64,000 nucleotides of DNA from Macrolepiota albuminosa (GCA_027475525.1 JAMWFC010000051.1:3022616-3086615), one strand, 5' to 3'; shown: positions 46,201 to 57,030, numbered from the stretch's first letter. Made by a program: numbers and translations. The notes: generated from the letters alone by a model not told the origin.

Positions 46201-46658
46201 AGCGAAGAATTTTTGCTCGTGACGGCTGCGATGGCAATGCACGCCCAGGTAAGGCAAGGTCAAAGGCATTAGGATCTCCTAGTCCATGTAGGAGGAGAGA
46301 TGGCTTGCGATCCAAAGTTGGAATTTGAAGTCGAGTGAAATGTTGTTGGACCCGAGCAACAGTCGTCTCTGGGATCCAGGGATCCAAGACCTTTACGTCC
46401 CCATTGGGGTCATCGATTAATTGACCAAGACGGAGCAATGTGTTTTCAATTAATTCCTTAAACCGCCTGGCACGCTGCGCAGGTGTTTTAATTACTTCAG
46501 AAGAACCGTAGTTCAACGATAAAGGTGAACCTGTAATTTATTGTTCAAGCCCTTCAGATCAGGAAGAAGTTTTGCAAATCAAAGAGCTAAATCTGACCTG
46601 CTTTGAGATAATCCTGAATACGATCGATATAATATTGGAGATCAGTTTGTAGCGGCAT
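43262..46658 (-). CDS. P-loop NTPase with restriction-endonuclease-like domain (Crinkler/RHS-type effector-like), gene 1
   Basis: Seven exons keep one frame of 923 codons: 46658-46598, 46530-46158, 46107-45743, 45398-44879, 44821-44598, 44543-43774, 43720-43262. Walker A is LLNTSGAGKTRLVLQGL; Walker B is YCVLDEAQ; ITGTS may be a sensor strand. Around residue 740 FGPDLMFRL and VALQTKYK give the D...QxK pattern of restriction-endonuclease-fold nucleases. The tail is Lys-rich. NTPase-plus-nuclease proteins of this build are described as CR effectors (Crinkler/RHS) in eukaryotes, thought to act in nuclei of hosts or rival cells or in genome conflicts. That assignment rests on motif order only. 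The third intervening sequence, 344 bp with weak splice ends, is unusual. No signal peptide. Confidence 0.62.
45399..45742 (-). repeat. 344 bp intervening segment in NTPase-nuclease gene 1, with internal repeats
   Basis: Contains two copies of the AGTCGTTCACATACATTTGG motif (45568 and 45682) and two of AAATACTCACTGTACATTTC (45650 and 45716), several foldable. Every other intron in the gene is under 70 bp. Removing it between GTC and AAG keeps the frame, so it may be an intron enlarged by a small mobile sequence. Confidence 0.45.
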
Positions 46659-47675
46659 TATTGTGAAAGGCTGCCCGAAGGAGTAGTTTGGTCACCACGG
46701 AACTCAGAGTCTTGATATAGAACTGGGTACGTAGTAAGTCCTAATATTGCAAAAGATAGTCGATCAAAAGCAGCATGTATGTATTTGAATAATTACGGAT
46801 TATTCCATAAGCAAGTTATGGGTCAATGAAGAGACGAGCTATGATTCGTGCCTTCGGCACAAATTTCGTAGCTCGTTGGGGGCTTCGCCCCCAAACCCCC
46901 CCCAACTAAGCCTCCACCCTAACCTCACTTCGGGCACAAATTTCGTAGCTCGTTGGGGGCTTCGCCCCCAAACCCCCCCCAACTAAGCCTCCACCCTAAC
47001 CTCACTTCGTTCGGTTAGGGCTCCAAGTATGTATAGAGAACTCAGTGCTCATTCCCAGCCTCAACCTCACTTCGTTCGGTTAAGGCCTCGGCATTCCACA
47101 ACTCAGTGCTCATTCCCAGTTTGCCTCAACTCTCAGAGCATTATTGTAAGCTAAATTGAATTTTTTCTTGAATTTTTCAGATTTCTTTAAGCATTTATAA
47201 ATCTCAGAAAAACTCAAGTCAGTGTATCAGTAGGCCTCGAATTTTTTCTGATTTTTCAGTGATTTTATCTCAATTTTCTAAGCATTTCTAATGCTGAAAT
47301 GAGCCAACTCTTATGTTATTACCCTAAAAGGAAGGTTCTTGGTCAGCCTTGGTAATCACATTTTTTTCCCAGGCCTTGAGCCAACTCTTATGTTATTACC
47401 CTAAAAGGAAGGTTCTTGGTCAGCCTTGGTAATCACATTTTTTTCCCAGGCCTTGTCCCATTCTATATAGACGAGCTACGATTCGTGCCTTCGGCACGAA
47501 TTTCGTAGCTTGTTGGGGGCTTCGCCCCCAAACCCCCCCCAACTAAGCCTCCACCCTAACCTCACTTCATTTGGTTAGGGCTCCAAGTGTTGGGGGCTTC
47601 GCCCCCAAACCCCCCCCAACTAAGCCTCCACCCTAACCTCACTTCATTTGGTTAGGGCTCCAAGTATGTATAGAG
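46659..47675. repeat. GC-rich hairpin repeat cluster
   Basis: Modules repeat: an ACGAGCTACGA...TCGTAGCTCGT palindrome centred on GTGCCTTCGGCAC; TTGGGGGCTTCGCCCCCAA; a C-run; and CCTAACCTCACTTCG...GGTTAGG. Copies start near 46840, 46933, 47470 and 47588. Three 77 bp tandem duplications (46856-47009, 47301-47454, 47511-47664) inflate the copy number and may be assembly joins. No coding frame. Confidence 0.7.
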
Positions 47676-47920
47676 AACTCAGTGCTTAATCCCAGCCTCA
47701 ACCTCACTTCGTTCAGTTAAGGCCTCCGCATATCACAACTCAGTGCTCATTCCCAGCCTCAACCTCACTTCGTTCGGTTAAGGCCTCCGCATATCACAAC
47801 TCAGTGCTCATTCCCAGCCTCAACCTCACTTCGTTCGGTTAAGGCCTCCGCATATCACAACTCAGTGCTCATTCCCAGCCTCAACCTCACTTCGTTCGGT
47901 TGAGGCCTCCGCATTCCCCA
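47676..47920. repeat. 61 bp tandem repeat, four copies
   Basis: Units start at 47676, 47737, 47798 and 47859 (AACTCAGTGCTCATTCCCAG...). Two further units lie at 47038 and 47099. Each holds AACC...GGTT arms around CTCACTTCGTTC. Confidence 0.85.
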
Positions 47921-48285
47921 ACTCTCAAAGCATTATTGTAAACTAAATTGAATTTTTCGGATTTTATTCAGCATTTATAAATCTTTAAAAAACTAAAAAT
48001 CAGTATATTAGTAGCCTTTGAATTTTTCCTGATTTTCTGGTGATTTTCCTAGAATTATTTGAGCATTTTCTACTAACATCTCCTGAAAAACAGAGCAGTG
48101 AATTTTTCTTGAATTTTTCAGATTTCTTAAAGCATTTATAAACCTCCAAAAATTCACAATCAGTGTATCAGTAGACCTTGAATTTTTTCTGATTTTTCAG
48201 TGATTTTATCTGAATTTTCTAAGCATTTTATACACACATCTACCAAAAAAACAAACGCAAAAGGCAATTCTTTGTCAGCCTTAGT
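47921..48285. other. AT-rich non-coding stretch
   Basis: Repeated TGAATTTTT-CTGATTTT-CAGTGATTTT segments also occur at 47155-47290. No gene seen. Confidence 0.5.
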
Positions 48286-48720
48286 CTGTCACGTCTGCCG
48301 TTTGATGCCGTGTGCAGAAATCAGCACGCTTTGATCTATCAAACGCGTCGCGTCGCGATGTTGAACCGGACGTGCTACGAATCAAATGGAGTGAATGTAG
48401 GTGAATGTGATGTTTTGGCAGGAGCATTGATGTGACATTTGTGACCTGTCGACTAGTCGATTGCCCGGTCAGCCATAGTATTTCTTATCTTCCCTGTGAT
48501 TCCCTTCGTGGCTTTCTACTGTACAGTTCGGCTACTCGTATTACCGGAGGTATATAAGGACCCTGTATTGTACTGTGGTAGCCAGTTCTTTCTAAATCGA
48601 GGACTTAGCTGCCATTACATATTTTGAACTTCAAAAAGTCCTACTAGCTTATCAGCTTAACATCTTCGTCCGTCGACTCCCGGCCTTGGAACACTGCAGT
48701 CTGATCAACTGCTGCCATCC
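48286..48720 (+). repeat. probable gypsy 5' LTR upstream of a gag fragment
   Basis: TGTCACGTCTGCC start, a GGTATATAAGGACC TATA box near 48550, and a following gag-like frame. The right boundary and primer-binding site are not resolved. Confidence 0.4.
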
Positions 48721-48835
48721 AGTCCAGTGAGTCAACAAACCAGGCCGCTGGCCGGTGTGAAAAATGATCCCGCCGGAGATAAGGGCAGCGAGGAACTCTC
48801 GAGCTCCATAGATGACGATAGCGAACATCGTTAAT

Positions 48836-49746
48836 TATCTACTGTAGAACCAGACCCTACAGAATTAGAGAATATAACAGCAACTGGCAAATATGCACAC
48901 CCGGGTACAGAAATGCTGGATGAATGCCTAGTCAGAGACGTCAATGAGGCACGAAATAAGGTGACTAGGGACCAACGGGAACAGATAGATAAAAGGACGG
49001 AAAAGGTCTCTTTCCTTTCAAATCCAGGCAAGCCCGAGAATAAGGGCAAAGGAATAGATCCCCGAAATTGGGGTGATATCGAACTCGATGAGGATGAGAT
49101 GGACCCTGTCATTCAACAGGAGATCCTCACAGATCTGAGTACCGTAAGGGAAAAGGAAAATCCAACATCGAATCAGCAGGGCGTCGACGCTGACTAACTA
49201 CACCGGCTCTGAAAACGAAGCTGGTGAACCAACAGATAGAGATGACAAATTCGGAGACCGTGCTGCACTCTATGAGCCGTCTCGCGAAGATGTGCTAGAC
49301 TATCTAAGAAACAAAAGAATGCTGGCGTGCGAGATGGACCACCTGCAGAAAAGGAGGCGATTGTCTCCCAACAAAAGGCGAAAGGGACGGTCTGCATCCG
49401 GGCCTATATCTGATGAACTGGCCGCTCTAATACAGAAGGTGGCTGAGGGCTCTAAAACTAAGCAGAAGTACAAACCCAAACCCACGATGGGAGAAAGGTC
49501 CCATCGCTCCGACAGAGACGCTGTAACCAAACCAATCATGCAGATAACGTCGCAAAGCGCCCTGGGTAGAGCATTTAATTGACTAAGCAACAAAACGGCG
49601 ACGAGAAGCCACCGAATCGGAGCCCAGCTCATCGGATTCCTTGTCGGAAACAGCAGCGACGAAGACAGCTCCAGTTCAATCAGTGATACAGAAGTAAAGA
49701 CCTCACGTCGTCATGGTCGTAGTAGGGAGAGTCACCGGTCTAAGCG
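48836..49746 (+). pseudogene. gypsy gag fragment
   Basis: Reads DPRNWGDIELDEDEMDP, then in a second frame VLDYLRNKRMLACEMDHL, KRRRLSPNKRRKGR and SGPISDELAALIQKVAEG, then a Ser/Asp-Arg-rich run. This matches the N-terminal part of a gag type I recall from Agaricomycete gypsy elements. Stops at 49195 and 49580. Cut at 49747 by a TGTAAC sequence. No pol follows. Confidence 0.62.
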
Positions 49747-49970
49747 TGTAACGGCCATGACCACCCTTAGTTATTCAACCCTTACTTCCGCTATAGCTAT
49801 GCCTTGTGATTCCAGTCGCTACCGGGTGCTCGAGTTACCGTGACTATATAAACTAGTACAGTGTTAGAGTACTCTAGCTTCTTCCCGATTATCAGGACTT
49901 GACCCAGTGCTCTCGTTTGCGTGAAGACTCTAATCTCACCGTCACAGACGCACTACGTTAGTCACATGTC
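49747..49970 (+). repeat. probable short solo LTR
   Basis: Starts TGTAACGGCCATGACC directly inside the Arg/Ser-rich gag frame, has ACTATATAAAC near 49845 and ends about GTTAGTCACA. No clear target duplication. Confidence 0.4.
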
Positions 49971-50032
49971 ATGTGATGTGTGCATTTAAACAGAGATTAT
50001 GGTTTCTCATTTTGATGTGGTATTCCCAGGAT

Positions 50033-53000
50033 ATGTCGGCGGACTACAACATAAAATCAATCCCAGAGCTTCATAACCATGACACTGCTGCAAAATTCCT
50101 TTTCCGGTCATGTCCTGCTTCAATCAAGGACAATCCAGAACTCGGCCTCAGCTTGCCTGAATCGTTCGCGTGCTTGTTGCATAGAAACCTGGACTTTTTT
50201 CAGAGTGTACAAAATGCGAGAACACCACGAAGGTTGGACAAGGTCTGGCAAAGATGTGCTAGTATGGCGAGCCCTTTCATACACAGCATCAAATCACTCA
50301 TTACTATCATAGGACTCGCTCGACCCTTACAAATCGACCCTCTGTTGTCCCAGCCCGAGACAATTCCTTTCATACTCGATCGAATTGCCCCCAGAATGCT
50401 TGACCTGGTTAGCGGGAAGGGAGACACACCGCTGTGGACACTCGATCAAAGTTTTTCGGACAGCATGTCTGACACCAAGAAATTTGATCTGAAATCTCTT
50501 CTTGAGGAGGAAAGGTTGCCTTCGATGCTTTTCTATGAGACAGGTAGTTTTGAAAATAATCCACATCTGAACGAACGCGTCGAAAAGCTATTTCGTGTGG
50601 GGCAGAACACGTTTGTAATGTTTAAACCTCTGAAGCATGACGACAACTGAGTCTATCCCTGTAGGTTTTTGGTCAATGCATCAGCGACTGGAAAGACACG
50701 ATTGTTGTTTGAGGGTCTTTGTCAACACTGGGGACTCTACATCACAGCTCATACTGATGCGGGAGAGGCTCGTGCACTTCAGTTAACTCTAAGTGGTCGT
50801 CGTCTTTACCGTGAGAAGAAACTTGTGAAATTCCTTCCTCAGACTTCCTCCCTAGGCTTTGAGACCCTGTTAACTGAGAATCGAAATATTGTCTTTCGCC
50901 GATTTTCAGCGGTCCTTCTTGCACATCTATATATATTCAGAGCCTTTTTAACCGCAGCTCATAAACAAGTCAGTACAGGGGATAGGATTCACAGACGTCG
51001 GTGGCTTCTAGCTCAATTGCATAGCCCACTCTTGGACATAGAAGATCCTCATGAGCAACTCTTACGCGCGTTTGAATGGGAGTCACTCGCTTTCATAGAC
51101 AAGCAGCTGGATCTTGTTCTAACCGATATCAAAGGATTATTACCTGAATCTGTGATCACAGACGGGCTATTTATCGCCATCGATGAGGCAAATGTGGTGA
51201 TACGAGGAGTTTGGTATTCAGAGCATGGCGACACCGGGCCTTATCCAGCGCTAGAGGAAATTATCCGCACCTGGAGAGTCCGACTTGCCTCACTTCAAGT
51301 TCCCATCACATTTGTTGTCGCGGGAACTAATATTCCACGCGAATGCTTTCCCAGTACATCTCAGGAATGGTCTTCGTGGAAATGGTCTTCAGACACGGGT
51401 GGTTTCAATGACCCAGAAACTCAAAAGAAGTACATCCTTCCTTTTCTGCCCCCCTCGTTTGCGGAGTCAGCACGAGGCCAAGCTCTGCTCGAACGAATTT
51501 GGCACTGGTGCAGGCCGAGGCAAGTTTCTACTTTCTATAGCATTTATTCATAACACGTATTCTCAGACATCGTTTGACTGCTTCCTATATCGTCATGTTG
51601 CTAGATGACAAGTTGAGACATCCGCATGGAGTCCTTGACTGGTGGATTGAAGGTCTCACCGGGTTCGTTCCATCTGAGTTCGTTGAAGAGGGTCAATGCA
51701 CAACTGGCCCTTTTTTCAGCAACATCGGAGCACTTGTTGAGGGCAAGGACCCGTTTTCATTGAAATATATCGAATAGTGTACTTACATTTGTCTTGATTT
51801 CCTCCCAGGTTATCCTCTTGTACGGTCAACTGCACACGAGGTTATCATGACCTACATAATCACGGGAAAGCACCCACCGCGCTTCGACATCAGCAAAGTT
51901 GATATTGTAAGCTCGGGTGTTGGTGAATTCAAGGACAAGGACATGTCAGAGATATCAATGGATCAACCTGGACCCACTATCGCTGCTGCCGTCTGGCTGT
52001 CCGAAGCGTCATCTTATAGAGAAGAGCCACGGTCATTGACTTCGTTCAAGGATTTTTGCTCGTACTTTCAACGTCAGTGGCCTAATGGTGACAAGTATGC
52101 ATCCGCAAGCTACATTGCCCTGTATCTCGCATATATCTTCAAGGATGAAAGAGAACGTTCCTTATCTCACATTTTCACTGTTCCGTCTGCACCTGCGTGG
52201 TTGGTGATGGACCGAAAGGTTTCCACTCAGCTTGTCATGCTGAAAAAGGATGACCATGGTATCGTCAAGGAAATGGTTGTTACTGCATCCACCCTTTTGC
52301 CTGAAGCTCCTCCACTTGGTTATGCTGCATCTACTCTCAACGACGTCGTTGCATGGTTGCAACACAAGCGCCATGGAGCCTTTTGCCTTTGTCCCCCTGC
52401 TTGTAAAGCAGACCTGGTTTTTGTGCTACGGCACCGCAAGGATTACATCTGGGTCCTTCTGCGCATTGCAGGCCAAGGTTCAACAACCCCACTCAATGCG
52501 GACAAACTTTACTCGGAATTTGAACAGCTCTCCGTAGAGGAACTGTTCCTTAATGATGATGTGCGTTTCATTTCTCCGATAAGCCTGATTTAACGGGCAG
52601 TGACTTCATAGAGTGGAACTGAGTTGCGTGAAAGTCTTTTGATCGCTTTCAAGGCCCTTCCAAATAGCCCCCCTGGTCGACTTTCGCTGTTACGTGTAGT
52701 GGCAACCTTTCCTTCGGAACCTCCTTTACACACAGAGAAGATGAAGGGACCTCCTGTGGCCGTGCTCAACACTGCAACGTTCAAAGCTGTTACAGAGTCA
52801 ATACCTCGCGAAGGCCTTTTGAAAACGCTGGTATTAAGCATGCATGATAAAAGGGCATCCGAATACGCCGACAACATACTTTCCCCTCTCGAGTCAATGG
52901 ATGAACAGAAAGTACTAGATGCTTTGACGGGCGCCTCACCGCGAAAGAATGTTCTGAAATCTGAGGCAAAACATGCAGCAAACAGAAGCGTGAGGCCATC

Positions 53001-53043
53001 GAAACAGACGAAGAAAAGCCACCGATCAAAAGTTGCCAAGTAA
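50033..53043 (+). CDS. P-loop NTPase with nuclease-like region (Crinkler/RHS-type effector-like), gene 2
   Basis: Divergent paralogue of gene 1, 3.4 kb away. Starts about MSADYNIKSIPELHNHDTAA. Walker A: NASATGKTRLLFEGLCQHWG; Walker B: FIAIDEANVV; VVAGTNIP may be the sensor. A GC-AG intron (51520-51566) precedes HRLTASYIVMLLDDKL, which aligns with gene 1. The nuclease-like part has KADLVFVL and VLLRIAGQG; the Lys expected after the second strand is missing, so catalysis is doubtful. After an intron at 52561-52611 the frame continues to a Lys-rich tail ending at 53043. The donor before Walker A and the junction near 51775 do not resolve cleanly, so the gene may be decaying. Confidence 0.55.
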
Positions 53044-53363
53044 TGACAATTTTTCCATCTATTCTTCATCATGTATATATCCTACAATCATCCGGTTCCT
53101 TGCCATAGCAGAATGAGAGTTAAATTACTTAACATTCGATTTGCAACGAGACTAGTAAACTTTTGAACGACCTCTCCTCAAGATCTTTGTCTTGAGGGTC
53201 CCGAAAGTCGGCATCATCATGTTGATGACGATCCCTCAAAAGGGTCTTGTTTTTAACATCGACGACTTTGACTATTTCAGATATCAGATGGCAGTAAAAG
53301 AATATTCGCTCCAATGCCCTGATGCTGTGGGGTCCTCTGCGACGAACACCCGCAAAGGTATGA
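53044..53363. other. stretch between NTPase-nuclease gene 2 and element D
   Basis: A 73-codon frame at 53192 runs into the element D LTR and is not recognisable. An imperfect inverted repeat (TTGAGGG...CCCTCAA) lies at 53190-53238. Nothing else seen. Confidence 0.4.
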
Positions 53364-54315
53364 TGATACGTCTGCCTCACACGAGGCAGACAGTAAGAGT
53401 CAAAATATAAGTCCCAATATACCCCAAAAGCGCTGAAAACTGTAAGCGTTAGTCGAAAACTGTAGACATGGGCAGACTCACAAAAAACCCAACCCGAAAC
53501 TGATGAAAACTGGCCACACCCAGCTAGCCACAGCAGTAAACGTGCGGCAGCGATCAACAATTGATGAAGTCGGGGATAACCAAGGCAGTGGCAGTGCTCA
53601 GTAAAACCAAGATCTCGGCATCATCTCCGAAATCAGCACTGCCACCACGCCATCCCGTCACTCAGTTCCGAAATACTTTGTACTCTTTTGTCGTACCTCC
53701 TCTCCACAACGCCAGCCCACCGCGACCAACGGAACAATGACGAAGCGAACCTGGGAGAAAGGAAAAGGACACAGAGAGACGAGAAGATGAGGCAAGAAGA
53801 GGATAGAATGGCAAAGGAAGAAAGAATAGCCAGGAGATCGGGAGGAAAGTTTAGGCTTCGGTTACGCGACTACCAACGCCCAGACCCAGCAGCAGACCAC
53901 GCCGGGTCACCGAGCACGCAAATAATACGAATAACCTCATTTACCACCCGAGTACACGCTGGTCCGTGCGTAGGGGGAAGGAGTATAAAGGGAGTGGGAT
54001 TTCGGGGAGGCCTGGCAAGCAACTCACTTGCCACGGCTCGGAGTCCCCAGGGAGCGGACGTCTTAGGCCTACAAGCAACTTAGTTGACTTTGGGTTAGTA
54101 AATAATACTATTTGGCCCATTTTTAGAGTGAACTTTTAAGTCATTCAAAAATAAATCAATTAAACATTATAACCACACTTCTACAAAGTGCGCGCACGTG
54201 TAACGTTGCCCCCACGTACTCTTGTGAAATTGGGAAAGTTGAAATATCATAAAAGTTTAGTTCAAATTTCACTTTGGACTACTTTACATAAAGTAAACAA
54301 TCTCCATTCGCATCA
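53364..54315 (+). repeat. element D 5' LTR
   Basis: TGATACG to GCATCA. A hairpin (GTCTGCCTC-ACAC-GAGGCAGAC) sits just inside the start. The 131-codon frame at 53688 is repeated in the 3' LTR and is unlikely to be a gene. Confidence 0.88.
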
Positions 54316-54317
54316 TC

Positions 54318-54335
54318 TGGAGCCCACCGCGAGGG
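54318..54335 (+). other. element D primer-binding site
   Basis: TGGAGCCCACCGCGAGGG, two bases after the LTR, identical to that of element C. Confidence 0.75.
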
Positions 54336-54639
54336 GGCTTTTGTTGCACAATCAAACACTTTGTTGGATCTCCATTTGGAGTCCAAACCCCCAAAAAGAA
54401 ACATTAGTTTTGCACCGCCGGGTTCTTGGCCCGGCACGCCTAAGGTTACTACACCAAGGGCAAAAACCATTATTTCTCCCAGGAGAAGAGAAACTCGTGC
54501 ATCCTCCAAGGGCACAGTTGCTAGTCTCCCGGATCCAGACGCTGTACTTCGTAAACAAAAACTTCGGACTGAGAAGTACACGCCTACACCACAAACACCT
54601 AAGTCTTCATTGCCTGAGCCAACTAAGTTGACCAGCATT
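54336..54639 (+). other. element D leader
   Basis: An open frame continues upstream of the gag ATG from about 54360 (LESKPPKRNISFAPPGSWPG), so gag may begin earlier than 54640 at a non-ATG or lost codon. Confidence 0.4.
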
Positions 54640-56009
54640 ATGGAGCAACCCATGCGATACAAAATGCCATTGCCTGAAAGTAGAGATGCACCCAAGTTCA
54701 GAAGCAGTGAGCCTGCTGAGGTTCACAGGTTTCTGCAGAGAATGCAGTCTCTATTCAATCATGCAGGCATTGTGGAGGATGGAGAAAAGAAGAAGAGGTT
54801 ATTAGAATATGTGGATGCAGAGACTGAGCAGGAATGGAGAGGGTTCAATAGTTTTGAGGATAGATATCCTTGGGCCACCTTTATAAGGGAGGTTAAGGAA
54901 TCATACCCTGAAGCTATGGACGATATAGTTTTGAGGATAGATATCCTTGGGCCACCTTTATAAGGGAGGTTAAGGAATCATACCCTGAAGCTATGGATGA
55001 GGCAGGAAGCATGGCAAACCTGGATAGGATCTGTAAGGAGCATGCCAGGCTAAGCAGAGGGGATGCCCCTGAGCTGCACTCCTTAATCAGAAAATTCAGG
55101 GCTGAAGCCAAAAAGCTGGATAGTGTTGTAGGGAATGGGGTATTGGTGGATAAGTTTATGGGGTGTTTTACACCTACCCTGGCAGAGTTAGTGGAGGAGA
55201 GACTCATCCACAAACATGGCCATTACAGGGATCCTGCTCGTAATCGTCACAAAGACAACAAGTATGACTTGTCTGAAGTGATTGCAGTAGTGACAGCCCT
55301 AGTAGATGGGACAACTGTCAGGAAGACTAGGGGAGAGACCACCAACAGGGAGGTGGGTGGAGTAGTAGTGAAAAATGAGGAGGCAGAGGAGAGGATGGCT
55401 CATCTGCAGGACTCCATGATCTCTATTGGGAAGCAGGTTGGCAGCATCCAAAGTGCTATGCAGGCTCTGCAAAATAGCCAACTGGATATGAGGAATGCCT
55501 TCCTAACTACCAAGAGTCACCATGGAGGGCAAGCAGAGAGGCCTGCTCAGGCAATGACGCCAACACCTGGTGGAAGCACATACTGCTTCTACTGTTGGGG
55601 AACTGGTCATCGTATAGCTGAGTGTGAGCAGGTGAAATCAGATGTTCAAAAGGGATGGGTGATCCTAGTAGATGGGAGGACTAGAATGCCCAACAGAGCA
55701 CCTCTACCCAGAGAGCCATCCAGTATATCACCACATGATAGGGTGATGAAGTTACATGACTCTCAAGTAGGGTTATACTTTGGCTGGGCTGAGGAAGCTC
55801 AAGACATCCCAACCTACTCTACTTACACCAATGCTGTAAGAGATACTAGGGATGACATGTTGGAGCGCATCCAGCATGGAGAGGCAGACAGGCTAGGGGA
55901 ACTGGAAAAAGGCTTTCAAAGACTGACAGAAGTCATGTCAGTCTTAGTCAACACCAGGCATGCTCCTAGTCCTGGTGAAGGACAACAAGGAGGGTCCAAG
56001 GATTTTTGA
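54640..56009 (+). pseudogene. element D gag
   Basis: Starts MEQPMRYKMPLPESRDAPKF and has VHRFLQRMQSLFNHAGI, then a 77 bp-period duplication (54850-55003) that shifts the frame. It resumes with DEAGSMANLDRICKEHARLS and VDKFMGCFTPTLAELVEERL, a coiled segment and the knuckle CYFCWGTGHRIAEC, with all CCHC ligands present. If the duplication is an assembly artefact, gag would be open to 56009. CpG is scarce from here to about 60.85 kb. Confidence 0.78.
54850..55003. repeat. 77 bp-period tandem duplication in element D gag
   Basis: 71 of 77 bases identical from the copy start (54850 and 54927). Shifts the gag frame. Confidence 0.8.
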
Positions 56010-56160
56010 GGAGCTCAATGAAGAAAATGGGGGAAGCTCCACCAGGAATACCCACATTGACAGAGAGACAGCCACAAAATTCCTGGAAAGAAAAGCTGAC
56101 TTTGAGGATTCCACCCAAAGTGGCACCCAAGTTGGACTTACCTTTTGAAAAGGTGCCAGC

Positions 56161-57030
56161 TTGAATGAGAGGCAGGAGGTACCAGTGCAGGACACTGGTA
56201 GGAGTTCCATTCAGGGAACTAGGAAAGAATTGGAGAAGATGGTTGAGAAGCTGTGGGAGGTACCAGTGCCACTAACCACCAGAGAACTTCTGGATGTGGC
56301 ACTTGGTTTGAGGGAGGTCATGATACAAAAGTTAGTACCAAAGCCTCCCAGGCCTAAGGAACCCAATATTCCTAGGACAGCTGCTCAACATCTAACAGCA
56401 GTGGAGAAAGAGCCTGACAAGGTAGATGTTAATGATCTACCTATGGCCACCTACTTCATTGCAGATGGAACACAATCTGGCTTGCCTACTGGTGCAGTAG
56501 TGCATCAAGACTGTGTTGCCACTTACTTGGAGAATATCCCAACAGGAGAAAAGCCAGTAGTGGTATATGTAGCTAGGGAGTTGCAGGTTCTGAGATCTCT
56601 CAACCCAGTTGTTAATCAAAAGGGTAGAGCAGAGGCAATTCTAGATAGTGGGTCTCAAATAGTCTGCATGGCTTTAAGAGAGGCTCTCAATCTAGGATTG
56701 ACTTGGGATCCAGACATTAGGCTGAGGATGGAAAGTGCCAATCAGCAAGTGAATGAATCTGTTGGTTTAGCACGTAATGTGCCATTCACTTTTGCAGAAG
56801 GGTTCACTATCTATCTACAAGTGCATATTTTTGAAAGTCCTGCTTATACTGTCTTATTGGGTCGTCCATTTGACACCTTGACAGAAAGCAACATTCAAAA
56901 CTTGCAAGATGGCAGTGCCATCATCACCATTCGAGATCCTAATACAGGACATCGAATCGCCCTGCCTACTATTGAAAGAGGCAAGATGCCAAAGGCAGGG
57001 GCTGCTAGGGAGAGTGAAGCAAAATTTTGA
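56161..57030 (+). CDS. element D aspartic protease region
   Basis: Open frame with a helical N-terminal part, then AEAILDSGSQIVCMALREAL (retropepsin active site) and YTVLLGRPFDTLTESN. It ends TGA at 57028-57030, where pol begins in the -1 frame at the run AAAATTTTGA. A stop at about 56146 separates it from gag in this copy. The polyprotein would normally be gag-protease. Confidence 0.8.
   Translation: MNERQEVPVQDTGRSSIQGTRKELEKMVEKLWEVPVPLTTRELLDVALGLREVMIQKLVPKPPRPKEPNIPRTAAQHLTAVEKEPDKVDVNDLPMATYFIADGTQSGLPTGAVVHQDCVATYLENIPTGEKPVVVYVARELQVLRSLNPVVNQKGRAEAILDSGSQIVCMALREALNLGLTWDPDIRLRMESANQQVNESVGLARNVPFTFAEGFTIYLQVHIFESPAYTVLLGRPFDTLTESNIQNLQDGSAIITIRDPNTGHRIALPTIERGKMPKAGAARESEAKF

Noticed and set aside
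47676..47920. CRISPR array
   Set aside because: 61 bp direct repeats with no spacers, in a fungal context.
53688..54083. 131-codon frame in the element D LTR, repeated at 63318-63713
   Set aside because: Duplicated only because LTRs are duplicated; not open in the diverged LTR at 41911-42306.
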